From Oceanobacillus sp. J11TS1 (lineage in GTDB: Bacteria > Bacillota > Bacilli > Bacillales > Amphibacillaceae): 64,000 bases of DNA. Position 1 is the first letter of the stretch. Every line of letters starts with the position of its first letter. This document shows positions 8,469-17,739 of this stretch, piece by piece. The notes under the pieces are model-generated. The model saw only the letters and a list, made by a program, of their open reading frames with translations, was not told the DNA's origin and searched no databases. The DNA lies in assembly GCF_018333215.1 (NCBI RefSeq), contig NZ_BORO01000007.1, positions 62,001-126,000 on the forward strand, given 5' to 3'. The translations under genes and the position numbers were made by a program.

Positions 8469-10619
8469 TTATTCATTAATATTAATCTTTTCACTATTTT
8501 TTTTATTCCAAAGATAATAATATTCGCCTTTTTGTCGTAATAATTCTTTATGAGTACCTTTTTCTACTATTTCTCCTTGACTTAAAACAACTATTAAATC
8601 CGCATTTTTAGTACTCTGAAGCCGATGGGTAATCATAATTCTTGTAATATCTAATTGATCGATATAGTCATCAATATGCTGCTCGGTTGCAGTATCAAGA
8701 TTGCTAGTTATCTCATCTAAAATAACAACAGAAGGATTATGGACAATTGCTCTTGCAATAGCTAAGCGTTGGCGTTGGCCGCCAGATAACATTGATCCAT
8801 TTTCTCCGATTATTGTATTATATCCCATTGGCATGTTTGCGATTTCCTCGTCTAATTTAACTTTTTTTGTAGCCCTTTCAATCGCTTGTTGTGGTATATC
8901 CTTAAATCCAGATATATTATTACGAATAGTATCATTAAAAAGGAAACTATCTTGCAAAACAGCACCTGTTTGTTTACGAAAATCAGTTAAATTTAAATCA
9001 ATTAAATTTTTATCTCCAATCAATACTTCTCCGTTTGTTGGTTGATAAAGTCCCAATATTATTCGAGATAGAGTTGTTTTCCCACTCCCTGTACGTCCTA
9101 CTAAAGCTACTTTGCTACCAGCATTAATATCTAGTGAAATATTTTTAATTATGTTGACCTTCTGATGAGTAAATGTTATATTTTTTAATTTTATATCTTG
9201 ATTCGAAAGTTCAAAATCTAGTTGTTTGTGATTATAATTTTCTTGCTTCGTCTCCAAGACGTCTTTGGTTCTCTCAAAAATGTCATCCATCATTTGAAAC
9301 TGTCTAATATTTGTAATAACAGATGAAACAGGTATTACTAAAAACAGCCCTAATACACCCAACCCTACTAAACTTCCTAAAGATAAATTTCCGTAAATCA
9401 CCTCTCTTGACCCAACCCAAAGTAAAATTAGAGGAGTACAAAATCGAATTGTTATAACAATAGTTTCTATTACAGCATCCAAAAGATATCGTTTAGTAAA
9501 CATACTAATTTGCCTATTATTATAATAAGACCATCTATCTACAATAGCTTGATCTAAACCATTAGATTTTATAAAAGGGATTGCCCTTAACGATTCCACT
9601 AAAAAACTTTGTGTTGCTGTTTGAGAAGATAAATCATTACGGATAAAATCCTTAGTTTTTGGAATAAGTATAACAACCAAAAAAAATTGAATAAAGGCTA
9701 ACCCAATTGCTACAAATGCTAGTTTAATAGATATAGTTAACATTGCTATAAAGAATATAATGAGTGTAATAATATCGAGCAAAATAGTTATGCCGCTTTT
9801 TGCTAATATCTCACGAATCATTGTAATATTATTTATTCTCATTGTTATATCACCGGTTGTTCGGCTTTCAAAAAATTTTATTGGTAACTTTACCAAATGT
9901 TCCATAAAATCAGTAGATAGGTTTTTACTTAGTTTCGCTTGTAATTTTATCTCAAAATATTTACGTAAAAGTACAAAAATACTAAACATGAGGAAAGACG
10001 TTATTATACCTAATCCTAATAGGGACAACATACTTAAAGAATTATTATTTAAAATAGAATTATCAAGTATATATTTAATTAAAAAAGAAGTTAATAGAGT
10101 CACTCCTTGCGTGAAAATAGAAAAAATGAGGACAGCAGATATAAGAACCCAATTTTCGAAGATATAAGGTAAATAAAAACGCTTAGTTGAAAAAGAAGTC
10201 ATATCAGTGTTCATATTAGTATTATTAAAAATCAAGATTACGCCACTATAATGAGATTCAAATTCTTGCCTTTTAAGCTTTAATTTTCCCTTATTAGGAT
10301 CTAGAATTGTCACTTCATTATTTCTCACCTTCTCTAAAACTACAAAGTGTTGATTGTCCCAGAATAAAATACAGGGAAAACAATGTGATATGTCAGAATT
10401 AATATCTTTAGAATTTATTTGATAAACTTTACAATTCAAGCCATAGTATTCAGAAACCTTTTTTAAAGTAGTCACTGATACACCATTTCTCTGGGCATCA
10501 CATTGCTCACTTATTTTATTTAACGAAACTGGACGATTATAGTAATTCAAGATCATTGTTAAACAAGCAGGACCACATTCATGTTGCCCCATTTGTCTAA
10601 ACAAAGGCACTTTTTTCAT
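8469..10619 (-). CDS. mrsT: Lantibiotic-processing ABC transporter MrsT (LanT)
   Basis: This 716-residue membrane exporter cleaves the precursor leader and exports the modified lantibiotic. Residues 1-130 are a C39 cysteine peptidase: GQHECGPAC with catalytic Cys15, His91 (NQHFVV) and Asp107 (ILDPNKG). Six membrane helices and an ATPase domain follow (Walker A GRTGSGKTTL, LSGGQRQR, ILDEITSNLD). The peptidase recognises double-glycine-type leaders, and here the leader offers Gly-Ala. It lies 51 bp behind mrsM on the same strand, so the two are probably co-transcribed. An AAGGAG site precedes ATG 10619. Confidence 0.93.
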   Translation of the reverse strand: MKKVPLFRQMGQHECGPACLTMILNYYNRPVSLNKISEQCDAQRNGVSVTTLKKVSEYYGLNCKVYQINSKDINSDISHCFPCILFWDNQHFVVLEKVRNNEVTILDPNKGKLKLKRQEFESHYSGVILIFNNTNMNTDMTSFSTKRFYLPYIFENWVLISAVLIFSIFTQGVTLLTSFLIKYILDNSILNNNSLSMLSLLGLGIITSFLMFSIFVLLRKYFEIKLQAKLSKNLSTDFMEHLVKLPIKFFESRTTGDITMRINNITMIREILAKSGITILLDIITLIIFFIAMLTISIKLAFVAIGLAFIQFFLVVILIPKTKDFIRNDLSSQTATQSFLVESLRAIPFIKSNGLDQAIVDRWSYYNNRQISMFTKRYLLDAVIETIVITIRFCTPLILLWVGSREVIYGNLSLGSLVGLGVLGLFLVIPVSSVITNIRQFQMMDDIFERTKDVLETKQENYNHKQLDFELSNQDIKLKNITFTHQKVNIIKNISLDINAGSKVALVGRTGSGKTTLSRIILGLYQPTNGEVLIGDKNLIDLNLTDFRKQTGAVLQDSFLFNDTIRNNISGFKDIPQQAIERATKKVKLDEEIANMPMGYNTIIGENGSMLSGGQRQRLAIARAIVHNPSVVILDEITSNLDTATEQHIDDYIDQLDITRIMITHRLQSTKNADLIVVLSQGEIVEKGTHKELLRQKGEYYYLWNKKNSEKININE

Positions 10620-10670
10620 AACAACACTCCTTAAAAAGTTGAGCCCTAAATTTAGGACCCAACTTATGCA

Positions 10671-13600
10671 TTAAATGTTTAAGTCTAATGGAGATTGAAG
10701 CATTAACACCGATGGCACCTGAGTTGGTGAGAATATTTTTAGTAATCCCAGGCCAATTCCTGCATAACCCATCATTAAAGATGGTGATTCATTATTCTTT
10801 TCAAATCCAGTTAACCAGCCTCTTTTTTTAATATCCCATAAAATTTGATGTGATAATTGACTAGCTTTTATTTCTAAATCCCTATCTTTTAACTCTTTCG
10901 CACCATATGTTAAAATATCTAAATTCCCCAAATCTCCATGACACAGCGAGTGGTCGTGTTCAAAACCACTTTCTAATGTTTTTTCCATTGCAATTTTTGC
11001 ATCATTTCTAATGTGCTCTTGCTGATTGTATGGTAAGAGTAATAATCGACTTAGCCCAATCCCTGCTGCACCATTACACCACGCAACAAAGTTCTCATGA
11101 CGGAAACTTCCATCGTTAAGCTTAATGTCTGCCCAATTATTCCTTTCTGAAACGAAAAGGGTTTTTTCAAATTCTAAACCTTTATCAGCCACTTTTTTAT
11201 AAACAGGGTCATTTGTTAATCTGTAAATTTCATATAGTGCCCATATAATTCCTGATGCACCATGAGCAAATCCTGATGCTGGTTGTGGGTTTGCTTCTAC
11301 TTTCCAACCTACGCCAACTTCCATAACATGGAGATTATCAATCAATTGATCTCCACATTTTTTTATAAGAGAATAAATTCTTTTATTTTTATACCTTTTA
11401 TAAAGATTACACAATACGATTGCAGTTCCTGCAGCCCCAGTTAAAATATCATTATTATTATCCTTTTCAATTAGGTTCTCAAGTTTATCAAGAGATGGAT
11501 GAAGTGCATCTAAAATCAGTTGTTCATCATTCCATAGGAGAGAAAGGTGGTCTAATAAATAAAGATAAGAAGCAATACCTCCAAATGCACCAATATCTAT
11601 TGAAGAAGGTATATTTTTTAAAACAGGAACAAGAGATTGCTTTGAAATCTCAGTAAAATACTCACTATTTGTATGATAGCCTAAATATGCAAAGAATAGC
11701 GATATACCACTCACCCCCTCATATAATGTGCTATTTGTTGGACTTATTTTAAATTGATCTTCACGCTTATTGTCAACAAATGATCCAATCCATGAAAGAT
11801 CTTTTTTACCATCTTGTTCTCCCTCAACCGCTCTTTTTGCTAAATATTCCCCTATTTTAATAGCTTCTTGTAAAAAGTCATTAGGCTGGAAAGATTTCTT
11901 TATATTTTTATTTAAATATTTTTGTTTATGGTTGTCATCTTTAATAACTAAAATAGCTGTTCTTATAAAGCTAATTTGTTCATCACAATCAATTTTATTT
12001 AAATTGTTAATTTTTGTTTGTATTTCTTTTAATGCACATGTTTTAAAGTAATGATTTATTATATTATCTTTGGAATTCCAAAGATGTGTAGACTTAGGTT
12101 TACTATAAAAATATGGAATATCTCCTGAAAATAAATCATTTTTTTCGCTATGCACTACATGTTTTAAGTATGGATTTAATTTAGTGTCAAGCCATAGTTT
12201 ACCAAGAATCATTTCACGATCCAAACCATCTCTCATAAAATCTGGATGCAAACTGATTCTAAGAAGATTCGCATAGCGAGAGGTACCTCTTAATATTTGC
12301 CTAACTGTTACGTCTTTAAATCTGTCTATACTTTCTAGAAGATCTTCTTTATGATTCATAAAATAACTGTAAGTTTCTTTAAACCCAACAATTATATCTT
12401 CTTCGTAATCAGCAGCATTTATTGGCTTTCCACGCATCATTGGTCTATGATGGCTGACTGGAATCGGATAATTTCTTTCCTCTATCCGAATAGTATCTTT
12501 ATCTCTATCAACAATTACAGTCGTTTTGTGTGGAGAAACTTGTCCTTCTTGTGCTCCTAGGCCACTTAAGTCAATACCTTCTATCCCGTCCTTACTACCG
12601 ATTTTTCGAGGCAATAATCCAATTCTTAATACAGATTGTTCAATCTTATCTTGTGCTTTACTAAATGCGCTTGAATCTGAATATCTAGAATTATTATGAA
12701 ATAAAGATTCTAAATCTATTAATACAGGATACTCTCCTTGAGCAATTAAATTTTGGTGATGAAAATCCACAGCATTTAAGGCATATAAAATAGCTAAATA
12801 GCTTCCAATACGTCGATAGAATCCGTTTAATTCTTTGGTTTCTTGACATTCTTTGTGTTGAATAAATTCTGACCAACCATAGGAGCCTTTATTTATAGTA
12901 CGAACTGTTTTTAATTTGTATTTTAGTCCTATACTGTTCAAATAATTGATAAAATCATTAAACTTTTCATCGACTTCTAGTGAACGTGGTTTATAAACAA
13001 TTTTTGTGTTTTCTTTAAAAGTAAAAATAGCAACTGTTTTTCCTTCATTATGTGAGTCTGAAACATCGCTACCTGTATCAATTGATACAACAGTTCCTAA
13101 TGGCTTACCTTCATTAAAGTTCGTTTCTAAGAGAGGTTTGTCTTTATAAAATCGACATAAAATATCATAAGTGTTCTGAATCCAGTATTTCGTTTTTATA
13201 GCAAGCAATCGAGATAAAACAAGATACTCTTCTCTTATGGATTGTAAATATTCTTCATCATTTAGCATAACTTCATTATAATAAGTTGCTCTTTCCTCTG
13301 AAGTTTTTCCTTTTAGTTGATTGGATACCCTTGCTACATTTAATTCTAATATCAGTGTTCTACTACTTATGGATGCTAGTGATTTAGCTAAATCGTCTAG
13401 CAATTCTTCTATAACTGATGAATTAAAATAATTTTGCTCCATATTATAAAAACTCATCTGTTTGTCATCTATCAACTTTTCCTCGAGCATTCCTTTAGCT
13501 GTTTGGAGAAATGGTTTAACAAAATTAAAAAATATTATATTTTGTCTAGGGTTTATTTTCACATCTTGAAAAGATTGTTCACTCACTGCTTCTATGATCT

Positions 13601-13865
13601 CTATCCATTCTTGATGATTACTATAATTCAGTAATTGAACATTTTTCGTAGAAAGTATGTCCTTTAACCCGTCCTCATCAATTTGATAAGTAGCTAATAC
13701 TTCATTTAGACTAATACCTTCATCACTTTCTACTATTTTTTTCCATCTATCTAATCTTTTATAGGTGATACTTTCCCAATTCTTATTGAATGCGTGATTG
13801 ATAACCCTTTCATTTAATGCTGCTGATTTATTCCATTTGTCAAATTGTTTAGGCTGAGTCTGCAT
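10671..13865 (-). CDS. mrsM: Type 2 lanthipeptide synthetase MrsM (LanM)
   Basis: This 1064-residue bifunctional enzyme dehydrates Ser/Thr by phosphorylation and elimination and then adds Cys thiols to form lanthionine rings. The N-terminal two thirds is the LanM dehydratase (DUF4135), with a kinase-like stretch including VDFHHQN and VLIDLESLFHN. The C-terminal third is a LanC-like cyclase with the zinc ligands Cys930 (AWCNGAAGIG) and Cys975-His976 (LCHGDLG). The length is normal for LanM and the frame is unbroken. It is transcribed with mrsT and divergently from mrsD, with 240 bp between. AGAGGTG precedes ATG 13865. Confidence 0.95.
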   Translation of the reverse strand: MQTQPKQFDKWNKSAALNERVINHAFNKNWESITYKRLDRWKKIVESDEGISLNEVLATYQIDEDGLKDILSTKNVQLLNYSNHQEWIEIIEAVSEQSFQDVKINPRQNIIFFNFVKPFLQTAKGMLEEKLIDDKQMSFYNMEQNYFNSSVIEELLDDLAKSLASISSRTLILELNVARVSNQLKGKTSEERATYYNEVMLNDEEYLQSIREEYLVLSRLLAIKTKYWIQNTYDILCRFYKDKPLLETNFNEGKPLGTVVSIDTGSDVSDSHNEGKTVAIFTFKENTKIVYKPRSLEVDEKFNDFINYLNSIGLKYKLKTVRTINKGSYGWSEFIQHKECQETKELNGFYRRIGSYLAILYALNAVDFHHQNLIAQGEYPVLIDLESLFHNNSRYSDSSAFSKAQDKIEQSVLRIGLLPRKIGSKDGIEGIDLSGLGAQEGQVSPHKTTVIVDRDKDTIRIEERNYPIPVSHHRPMMRGKPINAADYEEDIIVGFKETYSYFMNHKEDLLESIDRFKDVTVRQILRGTSRYANLLRISLHPDFMRDGLDREMILGKLWLDTKLNPYLKHVVHSEKNDLFSGDIPYFYSKPKSTHLWNSKDNIINHYFKTCALKEIQTKINNLNKIDCDEQISFIRTAILVIKDDNHKQKYLNKNIKKSFQPNDFLQEAIKIGEYLAKRAVEGEQDGKKDLSWIGSFVDNKREDQFKISPTNSTLYEGVSGISLFFAYLGYHTNSEYFTEISKQSLVPVLKNIPSSIDIGAFGGIASYLYLLDHLSLLWNDEQLILDALHPSLDKLENLIEKDNNNDILTGAAGTAIVLCNLYKRYKNKRIYSLIKKCGDQLIDNLHVMEVGVGWKVEANPQPASGFAHGASGIIWALYEIYRLTNDPVYKKVADKGLEFEKTLFVSERNNWADIKLNDGSFRHENFVAWCNGAAGIGLSRLLLLPYNQQEHIRNDAKIAMEKTLESGFEHDHSLCHGDLGNLDILTYGAKELKDRDLEIKASQLSHQILWDIKKRGWLTGFEKNNESPSLMMGYAGIGLGLLKIFSPTQVPSVLMLQSPLDLNI

Positions 13866-14104
13866 GAATTTACACCTCTTTTATATAGTATTTACATACA
13901 ACTTTATCAGAGCTTTTTATTTGTTGGAATAATCATACATGGATTTAAATGGTTTTTTAAAATTATATATTAAAGAAAATTAATATTTGATTTGCAACAT
14001 TATTTCACAAAAAGTTTATTGTATAATTACTTAAGGTGTCGTACTTACTCACGTATCCAAATCCATAGAATCGGTAATTTGATAAAAATAAAGGAGAGAT
14101 ATTA

Positions 14105-14680
14105 ATGGATTTTTCAATATTTAAAAATAAGAAACTATTAATTGGAATGTCAGGAGCGATTTCGGCAGCTGGTATTTCTTCATATCTTTTATACTTTAAT
14201 AATTACTTTAAGGAAATTAGAGTAGTTATGACTCCTACGGCAGAAGAAATTATTCCAGCCAGTACTATTTCTTATTTTGGATATCAGGTTTACACAGAAA
14301 ATGGAGATAAAGAAATAAAACACAATCACATGACAATTGGTCGTTGGGCTGATGCTTATTGTATTATTCCTGCTACAGCTAATATAGTTGGACAAATAGC
14401 CAATGGTTTAGCTATGAACTTACTTACTACTACTGTATTAGCTCACTCTCATAGTACTATTTTATTTCCAACAATGAATGAATCAATGTGGCAAAAAAAT
14501 ATCACATCTAGAAATATAGAACAAATTAGAAAAGACGGTCATATTGTTGTAGATCCCGTAGAAATATTAGCTTATGAAGTTTCAAGTGGTACTAGGAAGA
14601 CAAACCGAGCTATGGTTTCACCTGACAAAGCCCTTATCAAGATTGGAGAAGTTATTCAAAAAAGAGAAGGAAATTTATAG
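14105..14680 (+). CDS. mrsD: Peptidyl-cysteine decarboxylase MrsD (LanD)
   Basis: This 191-residue flavoprotein of the HFCD family oxidatively decarboxylates the C-terminal Cys of the precursor, giving an enethiolate that closes the S-aminovinyl-methylcysteine ring. It has the family His in HMTIGRWAD (His75), the PATAN motif (89-93) and a FPTMNESMW stretch that binds the peptide terminus. Mersacidin MrsD carries FAD, as I recall. The precursor at 15858 does end in Cys. AAAGGAGAG precedes ATG 14105, and a strong terminator follows. Confidence 0.93.
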   Translation: MDFSIFKNKKLLIGMSGAISAAGISSYLLYFNNYFKEIRVVMTPTAEEIIPASTISYFGYQVYTENGDKEIKHNHMTIGRWADAYCIIPATANIVGQIANGLAMNLLTTTVLAHSHSTILFPTMNESMWQKNITSRNIEQIRKDGHIVVDPVEILAYEVSSGTRKTNRAMVSPDKALIKIGEVIQKREGNL

Positions 14681-14693
14681 TTTTTTCAAAAGA

Positions 14694-14749
14694 GTTGTTT
14701 AAAACTAATCTCATGACTAATGAGATGGTTAGTTTTAAACAACTTTTTT
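14694..14749 (+). terminator. Rho-independent terminator after mrsD
   Basis: AAGAGTTGTTTAAAACTAA pairs with TTAGTTTTAAACAACTTTTT around a smaller inner stem (CTCAT/ATGAG) and ends in a T-run. The stem is very long and could work in both directions. Confidence 0.85.
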
Positions 14750-15102
14750 ATCAGTAGATGAGTTATGTGATAATTATGAGTTGTATTTATGATTAGATGT
14801 TAATATTATTTTAAATTATGTAATCTCTCAACCATTCCATTAAACAATATTTAAAATTAGTAACTAAAAACCGAAATAGAAAACAGAATTTATTTATCTT
14901 ACTTCAATAGGATTAACTGAGAATTAAGGGATTATGTATTAATTAAAACTAAAGCTATCCTAAGTGATATTTATTAATTCACTAATCACCTTCTTTATGA
15001 ACTTAATATTTTGCTCAACTTTCAAAAGATAGAAATTCAATCAAATCAATCAAACTCTCTAAATCCACATCATATGTATCTTTTCTCCCTCGAAGATATA
15101 AT
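14750..15102. other. Intergenic stretch without a gene
   Basis: AT-rich spacer of about 350 bp between the mrsD terminator and the mrsR1 stop codon. I see no gene, and no clear terminator for mrsR1 beyond the mrsD hairpin. Confidence 0.4.
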
Positions 15103-15750
15103 TCAGATAACGAATTCATCAGATTCATTCTTTTTATCTGTACTATCCTGCTGATCCGTTATAATATATCCTTTTCCAAATTTGGTTTGAATAATTTTAG
15201 GGTATCCAGGATTCCTCTCCACTTTTTCTCTAAGTGCATTTATATATACATATAAACTTGCTCTACTAGTAAGGTCGGCATAACTTATTAATTCTTCAGA
15301 TGAGACAGTATTATTAATATTTAAGTATAGTAAATAAAGTATTTTGAATTCCTGTATAGCTAAAGGTGTATATTCTCCATTTTTCCATATACAATGTTTA
15401 CCAATATCAAAGAACGTTGAAGGAGCTATTTCAACAAAATTCTTTTTATCAATTGAAAATCCACTCATTAGTTCTATTACTGGAGAAGGATTAAAATGTT
15501 CTGAAATGTGCGTTTGTAAGGAATCTAAAATAATTAAAGGACATTTTACTTCCCCCATTATTTTTAAGATAAAGTCATTTGATACACAAGTATCAAGTAT
15601 TACTGCTAGAAAATTAGCTTCATCTATTTTCTGCTTTAATTCTCCAAAATCATTAATCCTTATTATTTCTACTCCGTGAGGTGTTAGTATATGATTTGTA
15701 AAGCCGGTAAAATAGCCGTTTTCTGAATAAATGAGAATTTTTTTCTTCAT
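15103..15750 (-). CDS. mrsR1: Orphan OmpR-type response regulator MrsR1
   Basis: This is a 215-residue regulator with an N-terminal receiver-like domain (KILIYSENG, VILDTCV) and a C-terminal winged helix of the OmpR class (residues ~120-200). The receiver's acidic pocket is poor: there is no Asp pair near residue 8, so phosphorylation is doubtful. In the mersacidin producer, MrsR1 is needed for production but not for immunity. ATG 15750 is chosen over the longer frame because GAGGAGG lies just upstream and the extra 40 residues would read through the mrsA hairpin. It is co-directional with mrsA, 107 bp downstream. Confidence 0.88.
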   Translation of the reverse strand: MKKKILIYSENGYFTGFTNHILTPHGVEIIRINDFGELKQKIDEANFLAVILDTCVSNDFILKIMGEVKCPLIILDSLQTHISEHFNPSPVIELMSGFSIDKKNFVEIAPSTFFDIGKHCIWKNGEYTPLAIQEFKILYLLYLNINNTVSSEELISYADLTSRASLYVYINALREKVERNPGYPKIIQTKFGKGYIITDQQDSTDKKNESDEFVI

Positions 15751-15806
15751 ATTTCTCCTCCTCACAATTAAAGCCGTATAAACTTCATTAGTTTTGCATA
15801 TAATAA

Positions 15807-15851
15807 AAAAACAAAGACTGATTTTCCATAAAAGAAAAACAGCCTTTGTTA
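15807..15851 (-). terminator. Hairpin between mrsA and mrsR1 (attenuator)
   Basis: On the minus strand AACAAAGGCTG and a TTTTTC arm pair with GAAAA and TCAGTCTTTGTT, followed by seven T residues. It sits just after the precursor stop codon. Such hairpins usually let the peptide mRNA accumulate above the downstream gene, here mrsR1. Confidence 0.8.
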
Positions 15852-15857
15852 GAAAAA

Positions 15858-16067
15858 TCAGCAAATACATTCAGAAGTTAGTGTACAAACACCGCCTCCG
15901 CCAGGTAGTGTCCAAGTACAAGCAGCTTCCATGTCTCCTGCCCCAACTACTTTATCCATTTGAGCTTCCTCTAACTCATTGAATGGATTTCCAGCTGGAT
16001 TTTGAGTAGATGCATTCTCACGTGCAAGTGGATCTTTCCAAGAATTAATCATAGCTTCTTTACTCAT
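15858..16067 (-). CDS. mrsA: Mersacidin-type lantibiotic precursor MrsA
   Basis: This 69-residue precursor has a 49-residue leader and the core CTWTLPGGGGVCTLTSECIC. From memory of mersacidin, the core differs only at position 3 (Trp for Phe). By analogy the rings are Cys1-Thr2, Thr4-Cys12, Thr13-Cys18 and the decarboxylated Thr15-Cys20, with Ser16 becoming dehydroalanine and Glu17 needed for lipid II binding. The leader end VGAGDMEAA has the Gly-Ala site for MrsT. In mersacidin the remaining GDMEAA is removed outside the cell. AAGGAGGTG precedes the ATG. The product blocks cell-wall synthesis of Gram-positive bacteria. Confidence 0.97.
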   Translation of the reverse strand: MSKEAMINSWKDPLARENASTQNPAGNPFNELEEAQMDKVVGAGDMEAACTWTLPGGGGVCTLTSECIC

Positions 16068-16228
16068 TATAAGTCACCTCCTTATTTAGTATATTATTAA
16101 TATACAGGCTTTTTACTCTGGAATGGAAGTGCTTACAGTATATATGAACTAATCTTAAAATCTTGTCCTTAAGGATTTTTAATATCCATTCACGTAAGTT
16201 TCATAACTGCTTCTCTTATGTTAAAATA

Positions 16229-16966
16229 TTAAATTGTATCTCTTTTAGCAAAATTTCTTAAACCATAAAAAAGTAAGATTGAAAAAGTCACAATCAATAA
16301 AGTATAGAATAAAAGATATGATTGAATGGGTGATTCGTCTTCTGGAGACATTGCTAACATTGGCTGTGTCCATGGGTAAAATTGACCTAATGGCGTACTT
16401 GCTACAATAATCGCTGGTAGTGTAAAAACAATCGTAACTGCAAGTGGAATGCCAAAGGTTTTAGAACGGATTGATATAATCAATTGTAAAACCACCAAGG
16501 GCAGACATGCCAATATACCTCTAATCATATATCCCAATAATGTAAAAACCGGTAAATTTCCATCCATCCCGATTAAATATCCAAAACTAATAAATAATAT
16601 CATTAGGATAAGCATAGTAATGACAATCATTTTGATAATAGTTAAAAATTTACCGAAAAATATATTTGAATGACTAATTGGTAATGCTAATAGTTGTTTC
16701 CACCCACCTCCAACATGTTCACTTCTGCAAATAAGCGCGGCATACACCCCAACCAATATGGGCAATACAAATGGCCCCATAAATAATGCAACTTGTGTCC
16801 ATGCCTCAATCCAAGCATTATCCCCTGGATTCATAAATAAATCATAATTCTTAAAAAAGTTGATATAGGCTAGAAATACTCCTAATAATGGACCAATGAT
16901 ATAAATTAGCCACATTTTAGATCTTTTTAATTTTAATCGCTCAACATATAAAATATCCTTCAACAT
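16229..16966 (-). CDS. mrsE: Lantibiotic immunity ABC permease MrsE
   Basis: This 245-residue membrane protein has six predicted helices and belongs to the LanE/LanG immunity permease family (ABC2 type). With MrsG and the ATPase MrsF it removes the lantibiotic from the producer's membrane. It lies 14 bp behind mrsG in the order F-G-E, as in the mersacidin cluster, with mrsA next on the same strand after 161 bp. CTGGAGG precedes ATG 16966. Confidence 0.92.
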   Translation of the reverse strand: MLKDILYVERLKLKRSKMWLIYIIGPLLGVFLAYINFFKNYDLFMNPGDNAWIEAWTQVALFMGPFVLPILVGVYAALICRSEHVGGGWKQLLALPISHSNIFFGKFLTIIKMIVITMLILMILFISFGYLIGMDGNLPVFTLLGYMIRGILACLPLVVLQLIISIRSKTFGIPLAVTIVFTLPAIIVASTPLGQFYPWTQPMLAMSPEDESPIQSYLLFYTLLIVTFSILLFYGLRNFAKRDTI

Positions 16967-16980
16967 AATCCCTCCAGTTC

Positions 16981-17739
16981 TTATTTGACTTCTCGTTTAG
17001 CAAATTGAATTGATCCGAGAACCAATAAGATAATACCTAAACAGAAACTGATAACAAGATAGGCTGAAAGATCCTGATTATAGCCTAAACCTTCATATTG
17101 CAAAATAACTGTCGATGCTTGGCTAGGATAAGCTAAGGGGAACCATCTAGTCGTTTGAGCAGCTGCTAGAAAAAGACCCATCATGGAAGAAACTGCTCCA
17201 ATCAGGATTGAAAATGCTTGATTTTTTACTGTCATGGATAACCAAAATTGTACTGACATGATTGGTAAAATAACTACCAACATACTATAACTATCCCCGA
17301 TCAAATACTTCCAAGGAGTGCGCCCTTCAAAACCCAACATGTTTCCTAGCAAAAACATACCAAGCATAAAAATAGTGGTTGAAAAGAAAAGGCTAATGAA
17401 AAGCCAACTAAACTTACTTAAGTAAACTCTCACTCGTGATATTGGTAGCGACAAAGTCTGTTTCCATCCATTCGCTTGATGTTCAACATTTGCTATAATG
17501 GATGCCGCAAGTGTTGCAGCTAAAGGAAAGCCCAGTCCGAATAATAAACTGTTATCATACAATAAATAGGTCCACATTGAATCAGCTTGGAACATTTCAG
17601 CCTGCTTTTCTACAAAATCCCCTCGATAAGTGAGATTTACTAGTTCATAAGCTAAGATAAGAAATGGAACCAATAAAATAATAATTGGCAATGAGGAACG
17701 TTTCAATTTAATTTTATCGGCCTTTAGTAAATGTTTCAT
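16981..17739 (-). CDS. mrsG: Lantibiotic immunity ABC permease MrsG
   Basis: This 252-residue protein with six predicted membrane helices is similar in layout to its neighbour MrsE (both begin LLKADK/ILYVERLKLKRS). It is the second permease of the MrsFGE self-protection pump. Its start overlaps the mrsF stop by four bases, which implies translational coupling. Confidence 0.92.
   Translation of the reverse strand: MKHLLKADKIKLKRSSLPIIILLVPFLILAYELVNLTYRGDFVEKQAEMFQADSMWTYLLYDNSLLFGLGFPLAATLAASIIANVEHQANGWKQTLSLPISRVRVYLSKFSWLFISLFFSTTIFMLGMFLLGNMLGFEGRTPWKYLIGDSYSMLVVILPIMSVQFWLSMTVKNQAFSILIGAVSSMMGLFLAAAQTTRWFPLAYPSQASTVILQYEGLGYNQDLSAYLVISFCLGIILLVLGSIQFAKREVK

Noticed and set aside
11420-12560. 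Several plus-strand frames inside mrsM
   Set aside because: They are antisense shadows of a well-supported 1064-residue LanM.
15751-15870. 40-residue N-terminal extension of MrsR1
   Set aside because: It would be translated across the mrsA attenuator hairpin and lacks a ribosome site, while ATG 15750 has a strong one.
15794-15982. Plus-strand frame opposite mrsA
   Set aside because: It is antisense to the precursor and hairpin, has no ribosome site and no recognisable motif.
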